64,000 nucleotides of DNA from Burkholderiales bacterium (GCA_016213205.1 JACRAZ010000017.1:91488-155487), one strand, 5' to 3'. Numbered from the stretch's first letter, positions 30,285-39,657 are shown. Notes: generated from the sequence alone by a model not told the origin. Translations and numbers: made by a program.

Positions 30285-30745
30285 AACCCCGCCACAAGCG
30301 TGCCGCCATCGTGGTGGGCGTGCTGGCCGCCGTCGGCGTCGCGGTCGGCCTGGTGCTCAATGCCTTCAACAGCAACCTGGTGTTCTTCTACACGCCCACC
30401 CAGATCGCCGCCAAGGAAGCGCCATCCGGCCGCACCTTCCGGGTGGGCGGCCTGGTGCAGGCCGGCAGCGTGGTGCGCGAGGGCGTGACGGTGCGCTTCG
30501 TGGTGACCGACACCGCGCAGAACGTGCCGGTGCGCTACGACGGCGTGCTGCCCGACCTGTTCAAGGAAGGCAAGGGCGTGGTCGCCCAGGGTCAGCTGGG
30601 CAGCGATGGCGTGTTCACCGCACGCGAGGTGTTGGCCAAGCACGACGAGAACTACATGCCGCCCGAGGCGGCCGATGCCTTGCAGCGGGCCGACAAGGCC
30701 AAGGCCAAGATCGCCAGCACGCTCAACGAAGGGGGCAAGAAATGA
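30281..30745 (+). CDS. ccmE: cytochrome c maturation heme chaperone CcmE
   Basis: Periplasmic heme carrier with an N-terminal anchor (about 8-30), 154 aa. The covalent heme-binding motif is [10 protein letters not shown] (His of HDENY near residue 128). It starts inside the ccmD stop and overlaps ccmF by 4 nt. Confidence 0.96.
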   Translation: MKPRHKRAAIVVGVLAAVGVAVGLVLNAFNSNLVFFYTPTQIAAKEAPSGRTFRVGGLVQAGSVVREGVTVRFVVTDTAQNVPVRYDGVLPDLFKEGKGVVAQGQLGSDGVFTAREVLAKHDENYMPPEAADALQRADKAKAKIASTLNEGGKK

Positions 30746-32727
30746 TTCCCGAACTCGGTCAGCTGCTGCTGATCATGGCGCTGGCCGTCTCGCTCCTGCA
30801 GGGCGGCCTGCTGCTCGAAGGTGCGCGCCGCAACCGCGCCGACTGGATGGTGCTGGGCAACCCGCTCGCCTGGGCCCAGTTCCTGCTGGTGGCGGCGGCC
30901 TTCGGTTGCCTGATGGCTTCGTTCCTGCGGCACGACTTCTCGGTGCTGTACGTGGCCCAGAACTCGAACTCCGCACTGCCGCTGGCCTACCGCATCGCGG
31001 CGGTCTGGGGCGGCCACGAGGGCTCGCTGCTGCTGTGGGTGCTGATGCTCAGCGTCTGGACGGTCTCGGTGGCCAGCTTCAGCCGCAGCCTGCCCCGCGT
31101 GTTCGTGGCGCGCATCCTCGGCGTGCTGGGGCTGGTGGGCGCAGGGTTCCTGCTGTTCACGCTGGTCACCTCCAACCCTTTCGAGCGCCTGCTGCCCGCG
31201 GCCGCCGACGGGCGCGACCTGAACCCGCTGCTGCAAGACCCCGGCATGGTGGCGCACCCGCCGATGCTGTACATGGGCTACGTGGGGTTCTCGGTGGCCT
31301 ATGCGTTCGCGATCGCGGCGCTGATGGGCGGCAAGCTCGACGCCACCTGGGCCCGCTGGACCCGCCCCTGGACCACCGCGGCCTGGATCTTCCTCACCTT
31401 CGGCATCGGCTTGGGCAGCTGGTGGGCCTACAACGAGCTGGGCTGGGGCGGCTGGTGGTTCTGGGACCCGGTTGAAAACGCCTCGTTCATGCCCTGGCTC
31501 GTGGGCACCGCACTGATCCATTCGCTGGCCGTGACCGAGAAGCGCGGTGGCTTCAAGGTCTGGACGGTGCTGCTGGCGATCATGGCCTTCTCGCTGTCGC
31601 TGCTGGGCACCTTCCTCGTGCGCTCGGGCGTGCTGTCCTCGGTGCATGCCTTTGCCACCGACCCGAAGCGCGGCCTGTTCATCCTGGCGTTCCTGGTGCT
31701 CGTGATCGGCGCCTCGCTGCTGCTGTTCGCCTGGCGTGCGCCCAGCGTGGGCCTGGGCCAGCGCTTCGGCCTGCTGTCCAAGGAATCGATGCTGCTGGTC
31801 AACAACATGCTGCTGGCGGTGGCCACCGGGGCGGTGCTGCTGGGCACCCTGTACCCGCTGTTCCTCGACGCCATGGGCCTGGGCAAGATCTCCGTCGGTC
31901 CGCCGTACTTCGACACCGTGTTCGGCCTGCTGATGGCGCCGCTGCTGCTGATGATGGGCATCGGCCCGCTTGCCCGCTGGAAGCAGGACGAGGCCGGCTC
32001 GCTGGCCCGGCGCCTGCGCTGGGCCTTGCCGCTGTCGGTGGCGGCGGCGCTGGCCACCGGTGCGGCCGCGGGTCGCATTTCGCTGGTCACCACGGGCGGT
32101 CTGGCGCTCGCCTACTGGATCGTGGCCAGTGTGGGCACCGACCTGTTCGAGCGCCTGCGCCCGGGCCTGCGGGGGGGCAGCGTGGCCGGCCGCGTGGCCC
32201 TGCTGCCGCGCGCGATGGTGGGCATGATGGTGGCCCACCTGGGCGTGGCCGGGTTTGCCTTCGGCGTGGCGATGGTCAAGACCTACGAGACCGAGCGCGA
32301 CGTGAAGATGGGCGTCGGCGACAGCACCGAGATCGCTGGTTATCGCTTCCAGATGCGTGGGCTGCGCGAGGTGCAGGGCGCCAACTACGTGGCGATGCAG
32401 GGCCAGATGGAGGTCACCAAGGACGGCAAGCCGGTGGCCATGCTGGCGCCTGAGAAACGCGTCTACCGCGTGCAGAGCAACCCGATGACCGAAGCGTCGG
32501 TGGACAGCAACCCGGTGCGGGACCTGTATGTTTCCATGGGCGAGCAACTGCCCAGTGGCGAATGGATCGTCCGGGTGCAGCACAAGCCTTTCATCAACTG
32601 GATCTGGGGCGGCTGCCTGGTCATGATGCTCGGCGGCGTGCTCGCGGCCAGCGACCGGCGCTACCGCGCCCGGCAGACGCAGGCTGCCACGGTGCCCGCC
32701 GGCAGCGTCACGGGAGGTCAGGCATGA
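30742..32727 (+). CDS. ccmF: heme lyase subunit CcmF
   Basis: Large polytopic membrane protein, 661 aa, that attaches heme to apocytochrome c with CcmH/I. The WWD domain is clear in [19 protein letters not shown] near residue 235, with further family segments HEGSLLLW and [15 protein letters not shown]. The ATG overlaps the ccmE stop; the end overlaps the ccmG start. Confidence 0.97.
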   Translation: MIPELGQLLLIMALAVSLLQGGLLLEGARRNRADWMVLGNPLAWAQFLLVAAAFGCLMASFLRHDFSVLYVAQNSNSALPLAYRIAAVWGGHEGSLLLWVLMLSVWTVSVASFSRSLPRVFVARILGVLGLVGAGFLLFTLVTSNPFERLLPAAADGRDLNPLLQDPGMVAHPPMLYMGYVGFSVAYAFAIAALMGGKLDATWARWTRPWTTAAWIFLTFGIGLGSWWAYNELGWGGWWFWDPVENASFMPWLVGTALIHSLAVTEKRGGFKVWTVLLAIMAFSLSLLGTFLVRSGVLSSVHAFATDPKRGLFILAFLVLVIGASLLLFAWRAPSVGLGQRFGLLSKESMLLVNNMLLAVATGAVLLGTLYPLFLDAMGLGKISVGPPYFDTVFGLLMAPLLLMMGIGPLARWKQDEAGSLARRLRWALPLSVAAALATGAAAGRISLVTTGGLALAYWIVASVGTDLFERLRPGLRGGSVAGRVALLPRAMVGMMVAHLGVAGFAFGVAMVKTYETERDVKMGVGDSTEIAGYRFQMRGLREVQGANYVAMQGQMEVTKDGKPVAMLAPEKRVYRVQSNPMTEASVDSNPVRDLYVSMGEQLPSGEWIVRVQHKPFINWIWGGCLVMMLGGVLAASDRRYRARQTQAATVPAGSVTGGQA

Positions 32728-33323
32728 GCAGCGCACAACAGCCCGACGGCACGAAGCCGACGGCGCCCGCGCCGAGCGGCACTGTCAAGCAGGTGTCGAT
32801 GAGCCGCTTCCTGTGGCCGCTGGCCCTGTTCCTGGTGCTCGCGGTCTTCCTGGCCGTGGGCCTGAAGCTCGACCCGCGCGAGGTCCCGTCGCCGCTGATC
32901 GGCAAGCCCGCGCCGGCGTTCGCGGCGCCCGCGCTGGCGGCGCCCGAACGCACGCTGCGCAAGGACGATCTGCGCGGCAAGGTGTGGCTGCTCAACGTGT
33001 GGGCGTCCTGGTGCGGTGCCTGCCGGGATGAGCACCCGGTGCTGGTGGACTTCGCACGCCGTGGTGTGGTGCCGATCTACGGCCTGAACTACAAGGACCA
33101 GCGCCCCGACGGCCTGGGCTGGCTGAAGCGTTTCGGCGACCCCTACGCCGATTCGGTGTTCGACCCCGATGGCCGCATCGGCATCGACTACGGCGTGTAC
33201 GGTGTGCCCGAGACCTTCGTGATCGACAAGGAAGGTGTCATTCGCTACAAGCACATCGGGCCGGTCACGCCCGCCGTGCTGCGCGACAAGATCGAACCGC
33301 TGCTGAGGAAACTGAATGGCTGA
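32724..33323 (+). CDS. ccmG: thiol:disulfide interchange protein CcmG/DsbE
   Basis: Membrane-anchored thioredoxin-like reductase of apocytochrome c cysteines, 199 aa. One transmembrane segment (about 28-48) precedes the fold; active site NVWASWCGACRDEHP and cis-proline YGVPETFVID. The dipeptide between the cysteines is Gly-Ala rather than the Pro-containing pairs common in this family. The ATG overlaps the ccmF stop. Confidence 0.93.
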   Translation: MSSAQQPDGTKPTAPAPSGTVKQVSMSRFLWPLALFLVLAVFLAVGLKLDPREVPSPLIGKPAPAFAAPALAAPERTLRKDDLRGKVWLLNVWASWCGACRDEHPVLVDFARRGVVPIYGLNYKDQRPDGLGWLKRFGDPYADSVFDPDGRIGIDYGVYGVPETFVIDKEGVIRYKHIGPVTPAVLRDKIEPLLRKLNG

Positions 33324-33789
33324 ACGCATAGGGTGGCGCCCCCTCGCGGTGCTGGCCTGCCTGCTCGCCCTGGGTGGCGCGGCGCACGCCGGCGAAGCGG
33401 CCCCCGCCGCCGCAAACCCGAAGCAGGAAGCGCAGATGATGGCCATCGCGGCCGAACTGCGCTGCCTGGTGTGCCAGAACCAGACCATCGCCGATTCACA
33501 CGCAGGCCTCGCGGTCGACCTGCGCCAGCAGATCCGCGAGATGCTGGCCAAGGGCATGACCGAGCGCGAGATCGCCGACTACATGACCGAACGCTACGGC
33601 GACTTCGTGCTCTACCGCCCGCCCTTCAAGGCCAGCACGGCCCTGTTGTGGGTGGGCCCCGCGCTGCTGCTGGTGGGCGCACTGGGCACGCTGATCCTCG
33701 TGCTGCGCCGCCGCCAACGCCTGGGCGCCGACGCCTTTGACCCCGATGTGCCCGACGACGAAGCGAGCGCCGATGTCCCGAATCGATGA
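33316..33789 (+). CDS. ccmH: cytochrome c-type biogenesis protein CcmH
   Basis: Membrane-anchored thiol oxidoreductase, 157 aa, with a signal peptide (about 1-25), the motif ELRCLVCQNQTIADS near residue 49, and a C-terminal transmembrane segment. It encodes only the CcmH N-terminal function; the TPR part is the separate gene ccmI directly downstream, overlapping by 17 nt. Confidence 0.95.
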   Translation: MAERIGWRPLAVLACLLALGGAAHAGEAAPAAANPKQEAQMMAIAAELRCLVCQNQTIADSHAGLAVDLRQQIREMLAKGMTEREIADYMTERYGDFVLYRPPFKASTALLWVGPALLLVGALGTLILVLRRRQRLGADAFDPDVPDDEASADVPNR

Positions 33790-35032
33790 ACTGAAGACCC
33801 AGATCGCCCAGATCGACCGCCTGATCGCCAGCGGCGCACTCACCGGGGACGACGCGCGCGACGCGCGCCAGCGGCTCGAGAAGGAACTGCTGGCCAGCGT
33901 GCTCGACACCAAGGCTGATGGCAAGGGCAAGGGCAAGGCCAAGGGCCGTGAGGCCGCGCAGGCCGCCGCCGCAGCACCAGCACCCGAGCCCCAGGCACGG
34001 CCTGCGCGCAGCCTGGTGGCAGGCCTGGTGGTCTTCGTGGTGTTGTTCGGCCTGGCGGGATACGCCTGGATCGGCAATCGCGAGGGGCTCGCCGTGGAGC
34101 CCGGCAACACTGCGGCGCCGGCGGCCGCGGACGGCAGCCACCAGATGGGCCCGGCCCAGATCGAATCGCTGGCCGAAAAGCTGGCGCAGCGGCTGAAAGA
34201 GAAGCCCGACGACGCGGAAGGCTGGGCCATGCTGGCACGCTCGTACAGCGTGCTGGGCCGGCCGGCCGATGCCGCGCCCGCCTTCAAGCGTGTGACGGAA
34301 CTGCGCCCGAAGGACGCCCAGGCCTGGGCCGACTATGCCGACGCACTGGCCACCGCCAACGGCCGCAAGCTCGACGGCGAACCCGAAGCGCTGATCAACA
34401 AGGCCCTGGCGCTGGAGCCCGACAACCTGAAGGCGCTGGCGCTGGCCGGCACCGTCGCCTTCAACAAGGGCGATGCCCTGGGCGCGGCCAAGCTCTGGGA
34501 ACGTGCCGTGCGCCAGGCAGATCCGGGCAGCGACATGGGCAAGCAGCTGCAAGGCGCACTGGACGAAGCACGCCAGCGCGCCGGGCTGCCGCCGCTGGTG
34601 GTGGCACCCGCCAGCGCGCCCGCGCCCGAACCTGCCACCACCCCGGCGGCTGCCCCGGCACAGGCGCCCGCCGTCGCGGCCACCGCCGCCTCGTCGGTGC
34701 AAGGGCGCGTGGCGCTGGCACCGGCCCTGCAGGCCCAGGCCGCGCCAGGCGACACCGTGTTCATCTTTGCCCGCCCGGCCCAGGGTGCCAAGGTGCCGCT
34801 GGCGATCCTGCGCAAGCAGGTGAAGGACCTGCCACTCGATTTCACGCTGGATGACAGCCTGTCCATGAGCCCGGCAGCGCGCCTGTCCACCGCGGGCCAG
34901 GTGATCGTGGGCGCGCGCATCAGCAAGAGCGGCAATGCGATGCCGCAGCCAGGCGACCTGCAGGGCCTCAGCGCCCCGGTGGCCGTGGGCGCACGGGGTG
35001 TGCAGTTGCTGATCAGCGAGGCGGTGCGGTGA
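33773..35032 (+). CDS. ccmI: cytochrome c-type biogenesis protein CcmI
   Basis: Apocytochrome chaperone of 419 aa. The N-terminal helix is RIDELKTQIAQIDRL; a Lys-rich linker precedes a transmembrane segment (about 80-97) and TPR repeats (about 120-290, e.g. AEGWAMLARSYSVLGRPADA). A Pro/Ala linker follows, then a C-terminal beta domain (DTVFIFARPAQGAKVPLAI). It is the last ccm gene. Confidence 0.93.
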   Translation: MSRIDELKTQIAQIDRLIASGALTGDDARDARQRLEKELLASVLDTKADGKGKGKAKGREAAQAAAAAPAPEPQARPARSLVAGLVVFVVLFGLAGYAWIGNREGLAVEPGNTAAPAAADGSHQMGPAQIESLAEKLAQRLKEKPDDAEGWAMLARSYSVLGRPADAAPAFKRVTELRPKDAQAWADYADALATANGRKLDGEPEALINKALALEPDNLKALALAGTVAFNKGDALGAAKLWERAVRQADPGSDMGKQLQGALDEARQRAGLPPLVVAPASAPAPEPATTPAAAPAQAPAVAATAASSVQGRVALAPALQAQAAPGDTVFIFARPAQGAKVPLAILRKQVKDLPLDFTLDDSLSMSPAARLSTAGQVIVGARISKSGNAMPQPGDLQGLSAPVAVGARGVQLLISEAVR

Positions 35033-35069
35033 CCCTATCATTCGCCGCCTCACCCCTTCGGAGCGATTG

Positions 35070-35579
35070 ATGGGCCTGTTCGCCACCTGCGACCTGTGCG
35101 ACCTGCACAAGAACGACACCGACGGCGCATTCCGCGTGCTGCCTCCGGTGTTCCACAACTTCGGTGGCCGCACCGTCTTCAGCGGACCGGTGGCCACGGT
35201 GAAGTGCTTCGAAGACAACACGCCGGTCAAGGCGGCGGTCGAAAGCCCGGGGCACGGCCGTGTGCTGGTGGTCGATGGGGGCGGCTCGCTGCGGCGCGCG
35301 CTGGTCGGCGGCAACCTGGCGGCTGCTGCTGCGCGCAATGGGTGGGCCGGCATCGTCGTTGACGGCTGCGTGCGTGACGTTGCGGAGCTGCAGCAGTGCG
35401 ATGTCGGCATCCGTGCGCTGGGCCTGATGCCCCTGCCCACCGAGCGACGCCTGCCGGGCCTGGTGGACCAGCCCGTGCAGATGCAGGGCGTGTGGGTGAG
35501 GCCGGGCGACTGGCTGTACGCCGACGCCGATGGCATCGTGATCCTCGCGGAACCGGCGCCTGAGGCGCCCGCCCGCTAG
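35070..35579 (+). CDS. rraA: ribonuclease E activity regulator RraA family protein
   Basis: 169 aa, trimeric RraA fold. Seen: TCDLCDLHKNDTDGAFRVLP, the signature VVDGGGSLRRALVGGNLAAAAARNGW in part, GIVVDGCVRDV and GDWLYADADGIVIL. The same motifs serve the 4-hydroxy-4-methyl-2-oxoglutarate aldolase relatives, so the biochemical role is not fixed by sequence. The ATG at 35070 follows CGGAG; a TTG directly before it is unlikely to be the start. Confidence 0.88.
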   Translation: MGLFATCDLCDLHKNDTDGAFRVLPPVFHNFGGRTVFSGPVATVKCFEDNTPVKAAVESPGHGRVLVVDGGGSLRRALVGGNLAAAAARNGWAGIVVDGCVRDVAELQQCDVGIRALGLMPLPTERRLPGLVDQPVQMQGVWVRPGDWLYADADGIVILAEPAPEAPAR

Positions 35580-35591
35580 AATGCGCAGCTT

Positions 35592-35668
35592 CGGGGTGTA
35601 GCGCAGCCTGGTAGCGCAACTGCTTTGGGAGCAGTGGGTCGAAGGTTCGAATCCTTTCACCCCGACCA
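35592..35668 (+). tRNA. tRNA-Pro(TGG)
   Basis: 77 nt including encoded CCA. Acceptor arms CGGGGTG and CACCCCG pair perfectly; the anticodon loop TTTGGGA carries TGG; the T loop is TTCGAAT. The gene is intact and lies just before the prophage. Confidence 0.96.
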
Positions 35669-35679
35669 TCTTCACGGCG

Positions 35680-35709
35680 CGAGCTGGCCTGTCATCGACG
35701 GCCGGCTCG
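35680..35709 (+). terminator. rho-independent terminator after tRNA-Pro
   Basis: CGAGCTGGCC and GGCCGGCTCG pair over 10 bp with one T-G wobble and a 10-nt loop, followed by TTTTGCTT. It lies 12 nt after the tRNA. Confidence 0.8.
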
Positions 35710-35718
35710 TTTTGCTTC

Positions 35719-35763
35719 TGGCCTGCCCGGAGGGACTCGAACCCCCGACCTGCTGCTTAGAAG
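35719..35763 (-). repeat. 3' fragment of tRNA-Arg(TCT): prophage attachment-site remnant
   Basis: Read on the minus strand, the 45 nt run from an anticodon loop CTTCTAA (anticodon TCT) through the 3' anticodon stem GCAGC, variable region AGGTC, T arm with TTCGAGT, acceptor strand CGGGCAG, discriminator G and CCA. Upstream of the loop the sequence (ACTAA) cannot form the 5' anticodon stem and no D arm follows, so the gene is cut exactly there. Together with the integrase 113 nt away this marks one prophage end; an intact tRNA-Arg(TCT) is expected at the other end, outside the window. Confidence 0.85.
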
Positions 35764-35875
35764 TTAGTCGCGCTTTCTAGGATTGGCGCGGGTTTGCGGC
35801 CGATTCGTCCAATTTTCAAAGCGACATACAGGCACGCATTTACAGGCTCTCCGGCGCCTTCGTTGGACACCGAAT

Positions 35876-36865
35876 TCAGTCCCCGCCGGTAGCCTTCGCG
35901 CGTCTGGCGGCCTTCCCTTTGACATACTTCTCGGTCATGGTGACCGACTCGTGGCCGAGAAGATCCTGGGCCGCCTCGATGCCGGCTTCGGCCTTGCGGT
36001 CGGCACCGGCCCGGCCGCGCATGTCGTGGATGTTGAGGTCCTCGATCCCGGCCCTGGTGCAGGCCCGGACCCAAGCGGAGCGGATGCCGGCGTAGCGGTA
36101 CGGTGCCCCGGTGCTCTTCTTCAGCAGGTGCCCGATCTTCTCGGTGCCGACGGCGCAGCTGTCGACGACCCGGCGCAGCGCCGGGCTCCACTCGATGATG
36201 AGCTGGGCCCCGGTCTTCTTCTGCTTCACCCGGATGCCCTCTTCGGTGACGTCCTGCCACCGCATCTTGATGACGTCGCTGATCCGCTGGCCGGTGAGGA
36301 GAGCGATCTCCATCATCTGCACGTGGGCCTGGCCGCCGCGCTTGGCCTGCAGGAGCGCGTCCTTCAGGGCGGCGATCTCTTCGTCGGTGAGGATCCGCGA
36401 CCGCGCCTCGGTTCGCTTCGTTGGGATATTGTCGATCGGGTTGAAACCCTCGCGGAGGCCTTCGAGCGCGGCGAACGCGAGCACCTGGCGCAGCACGGAG
36501 CGGTGCAGGTTGAAGGTGCGGGGCTTGTCGCGGTAGTCCTTCAAGTAGGCGTTGCAGATCGGGGTTGTCGCCTGGTCGGGAGCGAACTGCTGGAACCGCT
36601 TCGCCAGTCTGGCTGCGACGCGCTCCATGTCGGTCTTGGTCTTCGGCTCCCAGTCCGCTGCTTTCTCGTCGAGCCAGCGCGTGATCACCGCCGGCATCAG
36701 GTCCCGGGTGGAGTTCGCATCGGTGACCGCGGCCAGCGCCCGATACATCGCCGGCAAGCCCTCTGCCTCACGGGTCAGCGGCACCCACTTCGCAGTGACG
36801 GGGTGGACCCAGTAGTAGCGGCCGTGTCGGAGGTAGACACGGCGCGGCAGGTCGGAGCGGGTCAT
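35876..36865 (-). CDS. int: phage tyrosine integrase
   Basis: Site-specific recombinase of 329 aa, presumably acting at the tRNA-Arg site next to it. Catalytic residues are visible: R194 (LLTGQRISDV), K217 (KQKKTGAQL), H280 and R283 (IHDMRGRAGAD), H305 (DLLGHESVTM) and nucleophile Y314. The start ATG 36865 overlaps the stop of the DUF4224 gene as ATGA; the frame is open upstream but there only re-reads that gene. Confidence 0.93.
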   Translation of the reverse strand: MTRSDLPRRVYLRHGRYYWVHPVTAKWVPLTREAEGLPAMYRALAAVTDANSTRDLMPAVITRWLDEKAADWEPKTKTDMERVAARLAKRFQQFAPDQATTPICNAYLKDYRDKPRTFNLHRSVLRQVLAFAALEGLREGFNPIDNIPTKRTEARSRILTDEEIAALKDALLQAKRGGQAHVQMMEIALLTGQRISDVIKMRWQDVTEEGIRVKQKKTGAQLIIEWSPALRRVVDSCAVGTEKIGHLLKKSTGAPYRYAGIRSAWVRACTRAGIEDLNIHDMRGRAGADRKAEAGIEAAQDLLGHESVTMTEKYVKGKAARRAKATGGD

Positions 36866-37095
36866 GCTGGCTGCAGCTGTGGATCGGGGCGGGAGCGGCC
36901 ACCGCGGCCGCCGGCCGGCTTCGTCTCGCCGGCGCATACCGCCTCATAGTGTGCGCGCTCCAGAATGATGCGGCCGCTGGCCAACGATCGCCTGGCCCGC
37001 CAGAAGCCGAGGCGGTGCAGTTCCTCGAGCTGGCGCGCCGGCTGGTGGTAGTCGGTGATCTCGACCAGTTCGGCTTCGGTGAGGCGGATGCTCAT
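36862..37095 (-). CDS. DUF4224-domain protein, probable excisionase
   Basis: 77 aa. The first 45 residues (RLTEAELVEITDYHQPARQL, then GFWRARRS) match DUF4224, a short winged-helix-like domain often encoded directly before phage integrases and thought to act as directionality factor. It overlaps int and the gene before it by 4 nt each. The C-terminal 20 residues are low-complexity and overlap the int leader. Confidence 0.75.
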   Translation of the reverse strand: MSIRLTEAELVEITDYHQPARQLEELHRLGFWRARRSLASGRIILERAHYEAVCAGETKPAGGRGGRSRPDPQLQPA

Positions 37096-37859
37096 GGTGT
37101 CACCAGCTCGGCGGCGAGCTGCTCACGGATATCGCCTAGCACTTCCGCGTAGACCTTGGGGTGCTGGGCGTCGAAGTCGAGGTCGGGGCCCCGCAGGAAC
37201 TGGCCAGGCTCCGCGCCGGCGACAAGCCAGCCGCTCGGTCCGGTCCAGCGGCGGGGATTGACCTGGTGGCGGCGGAAGTCGGCCTTGGTCACGAAGCCGC
37301 GGACCTCCAGCGTAGCCACGATGCGAAGGGCAGCGATCTTCCACTTCGTGAGCTGAACCGGGCCGCTGGCTCCGGCGGGAACGTCGGGCACGAACTCGGG
37401 GACCTCGCAGCGTTTCCGCGGGCTCCAGTAGTGCCAGCCGTCGGCGTGCTCTAAGTTGAGCCCGGGCCTGAACTCACGGATGACGCGATCGAGGCTGTCG
37501 AACCGGACCCGTGTCGGTGCGAAGAGCATGAGGCCAAGGGCAGCACAGATCTGCTCGGCACCGCCGTCGCGCTCCGGTACCAGCACGGCGCGGTAGTCCG
37601 GGCCCTGATCGTGCCAATGCGCCCACCGCTCCGGCAGCGTTTGCGCCAACACCTTCAGGTTGAACCTGAGCTTCGCCTGGATACCGATCTGCGTCCCGTC
37701 CGGCCCGACGAGCAGGATGTCCCAGCCCGCGGTCTCCGCGTAGGGGGTCCACTTCGGACACTGGATGCCGTAGCTGAAGCGGCCGGCCTCGGCGTCGACC
37801 CAGCTGATGAACGCCGCGCAGAGGTCGGCCTCGGACTTGAAGAGGGGTTCGCGGGCCAT
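37092..37859 (-). CDS. phage protein with PD-(D/E)XK-like nuclease motif
   Basis: 255 aa, not a named family. Near the N-terminus an acidic position (E10, in SEADLCAAF), then WDILL with D47 and GIQAK with Q61 and K63 form the spacing of a PD-(D/E)XK endonuclease core (E, D, Q-x-K), preceded by an aromatic strand. This suggests a nuclease or nuclease-derived DNA-binding protein; catalysis is unproven. The remainder resembles a winged-helix region (KWKIAALRIVATLEVRGFVT). ATG 37859 is used; the frame upstream is shared with the next gene. Confidence 0.6.
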   Translation of the reverse strand: MAREPLFKSEADLCAAFISWVDAEAGRFSYGIQCPKWTPYAETAGWDILLVGPDGTQIGIQAKLRFNLKVLAQTLPERWAHWHDQGPDYRAVLVPERDGGAEQICAALGLMLFAPTRVRFDSLDRVIREFRPGLNLEHADGWHYWSPRKRCEVPEFVPDVPAGASGPVQLTKWKIAALRIVATLEVRGFVTKADFRRHQVNPRRWTGPSGWLVAGAEPGQFLRGPDLDFDAQHPKVYAEVLGDIREQLAAELVTP

Positions 37860-37861
37860 GG

Positions 37862-38137
37862 TCAAAACGGGATCCCGTCGCAGTCGGCCCGGCAGGCGTA
37901 GCGCTCGCCGCACGCCGGGCACTTCGTCGGCAGCCAGCGGTAGAGCAGCTGCCAGCGCAGCTGGCGCAGCAAGTCAACGAAGCGTGCATGGCGCGTGTCG
38001 CCGCATCGGTCGGAGTAGGTCGTGTCCGGCGCGCCGCAACGATCGCAGGGGATCGCCTCCGCGTCGTGCTGCATCGCTTCGTAGTCCGGCAGGCATCCGA
38101 ACCACCAGCACCACAGGCGGTTGTGCATGCCCATCAA
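37862..38137 (-). CDS. small zinc-ribbon phage protein
   Basis: Up to 91 aa with two cysteine knuckles (PCDRCGAPDTTYSDRCGD and KCPACGERYACRADC), likely metal sites. Several ATGs near the start leave it uncertain (38137 or slightly later). It overlaps the upstream gene by 4 nt and ends 2 nt before the next. No function can be assigned. Confidence 0.6.
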   Translation of the reverse strand: MMGMHNRLWCWWFGCLPDYEAMQHDAEAIPCDRCGAPDTTYSDRCGDTRHARFVDLLRQLRWQLLYRWLPTKCPACGERYACRADCDGIPF

Positions 38138-38400
38138 TGCACCCCAGCCTGCGCGCCGTGCAGCGCCTTGTCGACGATCGAGCCCACAGCGATCTGCACT
38201 TCCTTCGCAGCTTCACCGCCGAGGCTGCCGGCCATGGCTCCGTAGAAGCAACCGAGGGCGCCGGCCCACAGCACAATCCTTTGCTCGTGCGTCAGCGGCT
38301 CGGCCAGTGCCTTCATCGCCGGGATCATCAGAGCGTGAACGACCTGCTGCCCGGCCTCGTGAGCGCGGTCTGGATCGACCTCGATGCGGACGGTGTTCAT
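38134..38400 (-). CDS. hypothetical phage protein
   Basis: 88 aa; two alpha-helical, partly hydrophobic stretches (IVLWAGALGCFYGAMAGSL). Overlaps both neighbours (ATGA downstream). No recognised domain. Confidence 0.55.
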   Translation of the reverse strand: MNTVRIEVDPDRAHEAGQQVVHALMIPAMKALAEPLTHEQRIVLWAGALGCFYGAMAGSLGGEAAKEVQIAVGSIVDKALHGAQAGVH

Positions 38401-38717
38401 CAGCGCGGCTCCGTGTTGACGATCGGGATCGCGCCGGCCGCGACGATGGCGTCCCGCGCCGCCGTCTTCGCCTCGGTGACGCCGGCACCCGACGGGAATT
38501 CGAGGTCATCGACGGATGCTTCCAGCGTCATGAGCGCGTCGCGGGAGATCACCGCGAAGCCGGCGACAGCGAGGTGATGTCGGATCTCGGCGGTCGGGAG
38601 GTTGCCCATTGGCGCCGCGCGCAGGGCGGAAGCCGTGGCCAGCATCGCGCCGGCGCGCTGGATCGGCTGGTGCGCCTCGCGTTCGAGGTCGGCGGCGAGG
38701 TTGTGGATGTTCTTCAT
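38400..38717 (-). CDS. hypothetical phage protein
   Basis: 105 aa, helical, no named domain. The ATG at 38717 overlaps the DUF5131 stop as ATGA, and the frame further upstream re-reads that gene. The stop shares a base with the next start. Confidence 0.55.
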   Translation of the reverse strand: MKNIHNLAADLEREAHQPIQRAGAMLATASALRAAPMGNLPTAEIRHHLAVAGFAVISRDALMTLEASVDDLEFPSGAGVTEAKTAARDAIVAAGAIPIVNTEPR

Positions 38718-39655
38718 CTTGGGACTCCGTTGTGCTCGACGCCATCGAGCAGGCGGCCGGCGGCCTTCTTTCCGTGGCGTTGGATCGGCCAGAGCTGTTC
38801 CAGGACATCCCCATTCCTGAGGGGCCCCACTATCACCCGCGTGCCAGCGATCGACAGTTCGCCAGCAGGGTCCTTCGGAGCTCCGAAGCCAAGGTGAGCA
38901 TGCGCCTCGAACCATGTTGGGCCCCACTCGCCCCACTGCTTGAACAGGAACGGCACGCCTGCCACCGCGCACTGATCGCGAAGGCTGCGGAACCAGTTCG
39001 GGTGCGCAGGTCGCGCGTGAGGTCCGCTCTCGCCGCCGGCAATGATCCAGTCAACGAAGCGTTGGCCGTGCTGCGATGTGCCTTCGATTGGTGCGATCAG
39101 ACGCTGGTCCATTTTGATCGGCCCCAGCATCGGCTCGATCGAGAGGAATCGGATGCGCGCCGGCACTCCCAGCAGCTTCGGAATGTCGCGGTCGGCCTCG
39201 GCCTGGTTGACCACGGTGGCGCCAAGCCACACGTTAGGCAAGGGCCACATCAGCACCTCCGGCATCAGGCGCGCGGCCTCGTCCAGCATGCGCTCCACGT
39301 TGCCGATGCGCTTGGTCAGCAGCAGCCAGTCGAGGTGCGGCGTGGCTTCGATCAGGCGCAGGAGATCCACGCGCCAGGCCGTCGGCACTTCGTTGTCGAA
39401 CACATCGGCCAGCGAGGCGCAGAACACGCGGAAGCGCCGGCCCTCGCGCTCGGCCTGGGCGTTCCACTTCAGCGGCAAGCGCCAGTTGGCATCGGTGGTG
39501 CGCCGGCGCGGCTCGCCGGTGCCCCAGGCCACGGTGCCGCTGCGCTTGGCCCAAGCCTCGGCGTAGCAGCCGTCGCAGCCTGGAGACACCTTCGTGCACC
39601 CGGTCCACGGGTTAAAGGTGTGGTCGGTCCATTCGATCTTGGAGTTCTCGGCCAT
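38714..39655 (-). CDS. DUF5131 (Gp37/Gp68) family phage protein
   Basis: 313 aa. The start NSKIEWTDHTFNPWTGC and the cluster GCTKVSPGCDGCYAEA (Cys-x7-Cys-x2-Cys) define the family, which has distant similarity to radical-SAM-type iron-sulfur proteins. Further conserved: LTKRIGNVERML, IRFLSIEPML and WIIAGGESG. Such genes are frequent in phages, often near PAPS-reductase-like genes as here; function unknown. Confidence 0.88.
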   Translation of the reverse strand: MAENSKIEWTDHTFNPWTGCTKVSPGCDGCYAEAWAKRSGTVAWGTGEPRRRTTDANWRLPLKWNAQAEREGRRFRVFCASLADVFDNEVPTAWRVDLLRLIEATPHLDWLLLTKRIGNVERMLDEAARLMPEVLMWPLPNVWLGATVVNQAEADRDIPKLLGVPARIRFLSIEPMLGPIKMDQRLIAPIEGTSQHGQRFVDWIIAGGESGPHARPAHPNWFRSLRDQCAVAGVPFLFKQWGEWGPTWFEAHAHLGFGAPKDPAGELSIAGTRVIVGPLRNGDVLEQLWPIQRHGKKAAGRLLDGVEHNGVPR

Positions 39656-39657
39656 GC

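Noticed and set aside
35592..35668. tRNA-Pro as prophage attachment site
   Set aside because: The gene is intact and followed by its own terminator; no repeat of its 3' end adjoins the phage. The tRNA-Arg fragment further right fits better.
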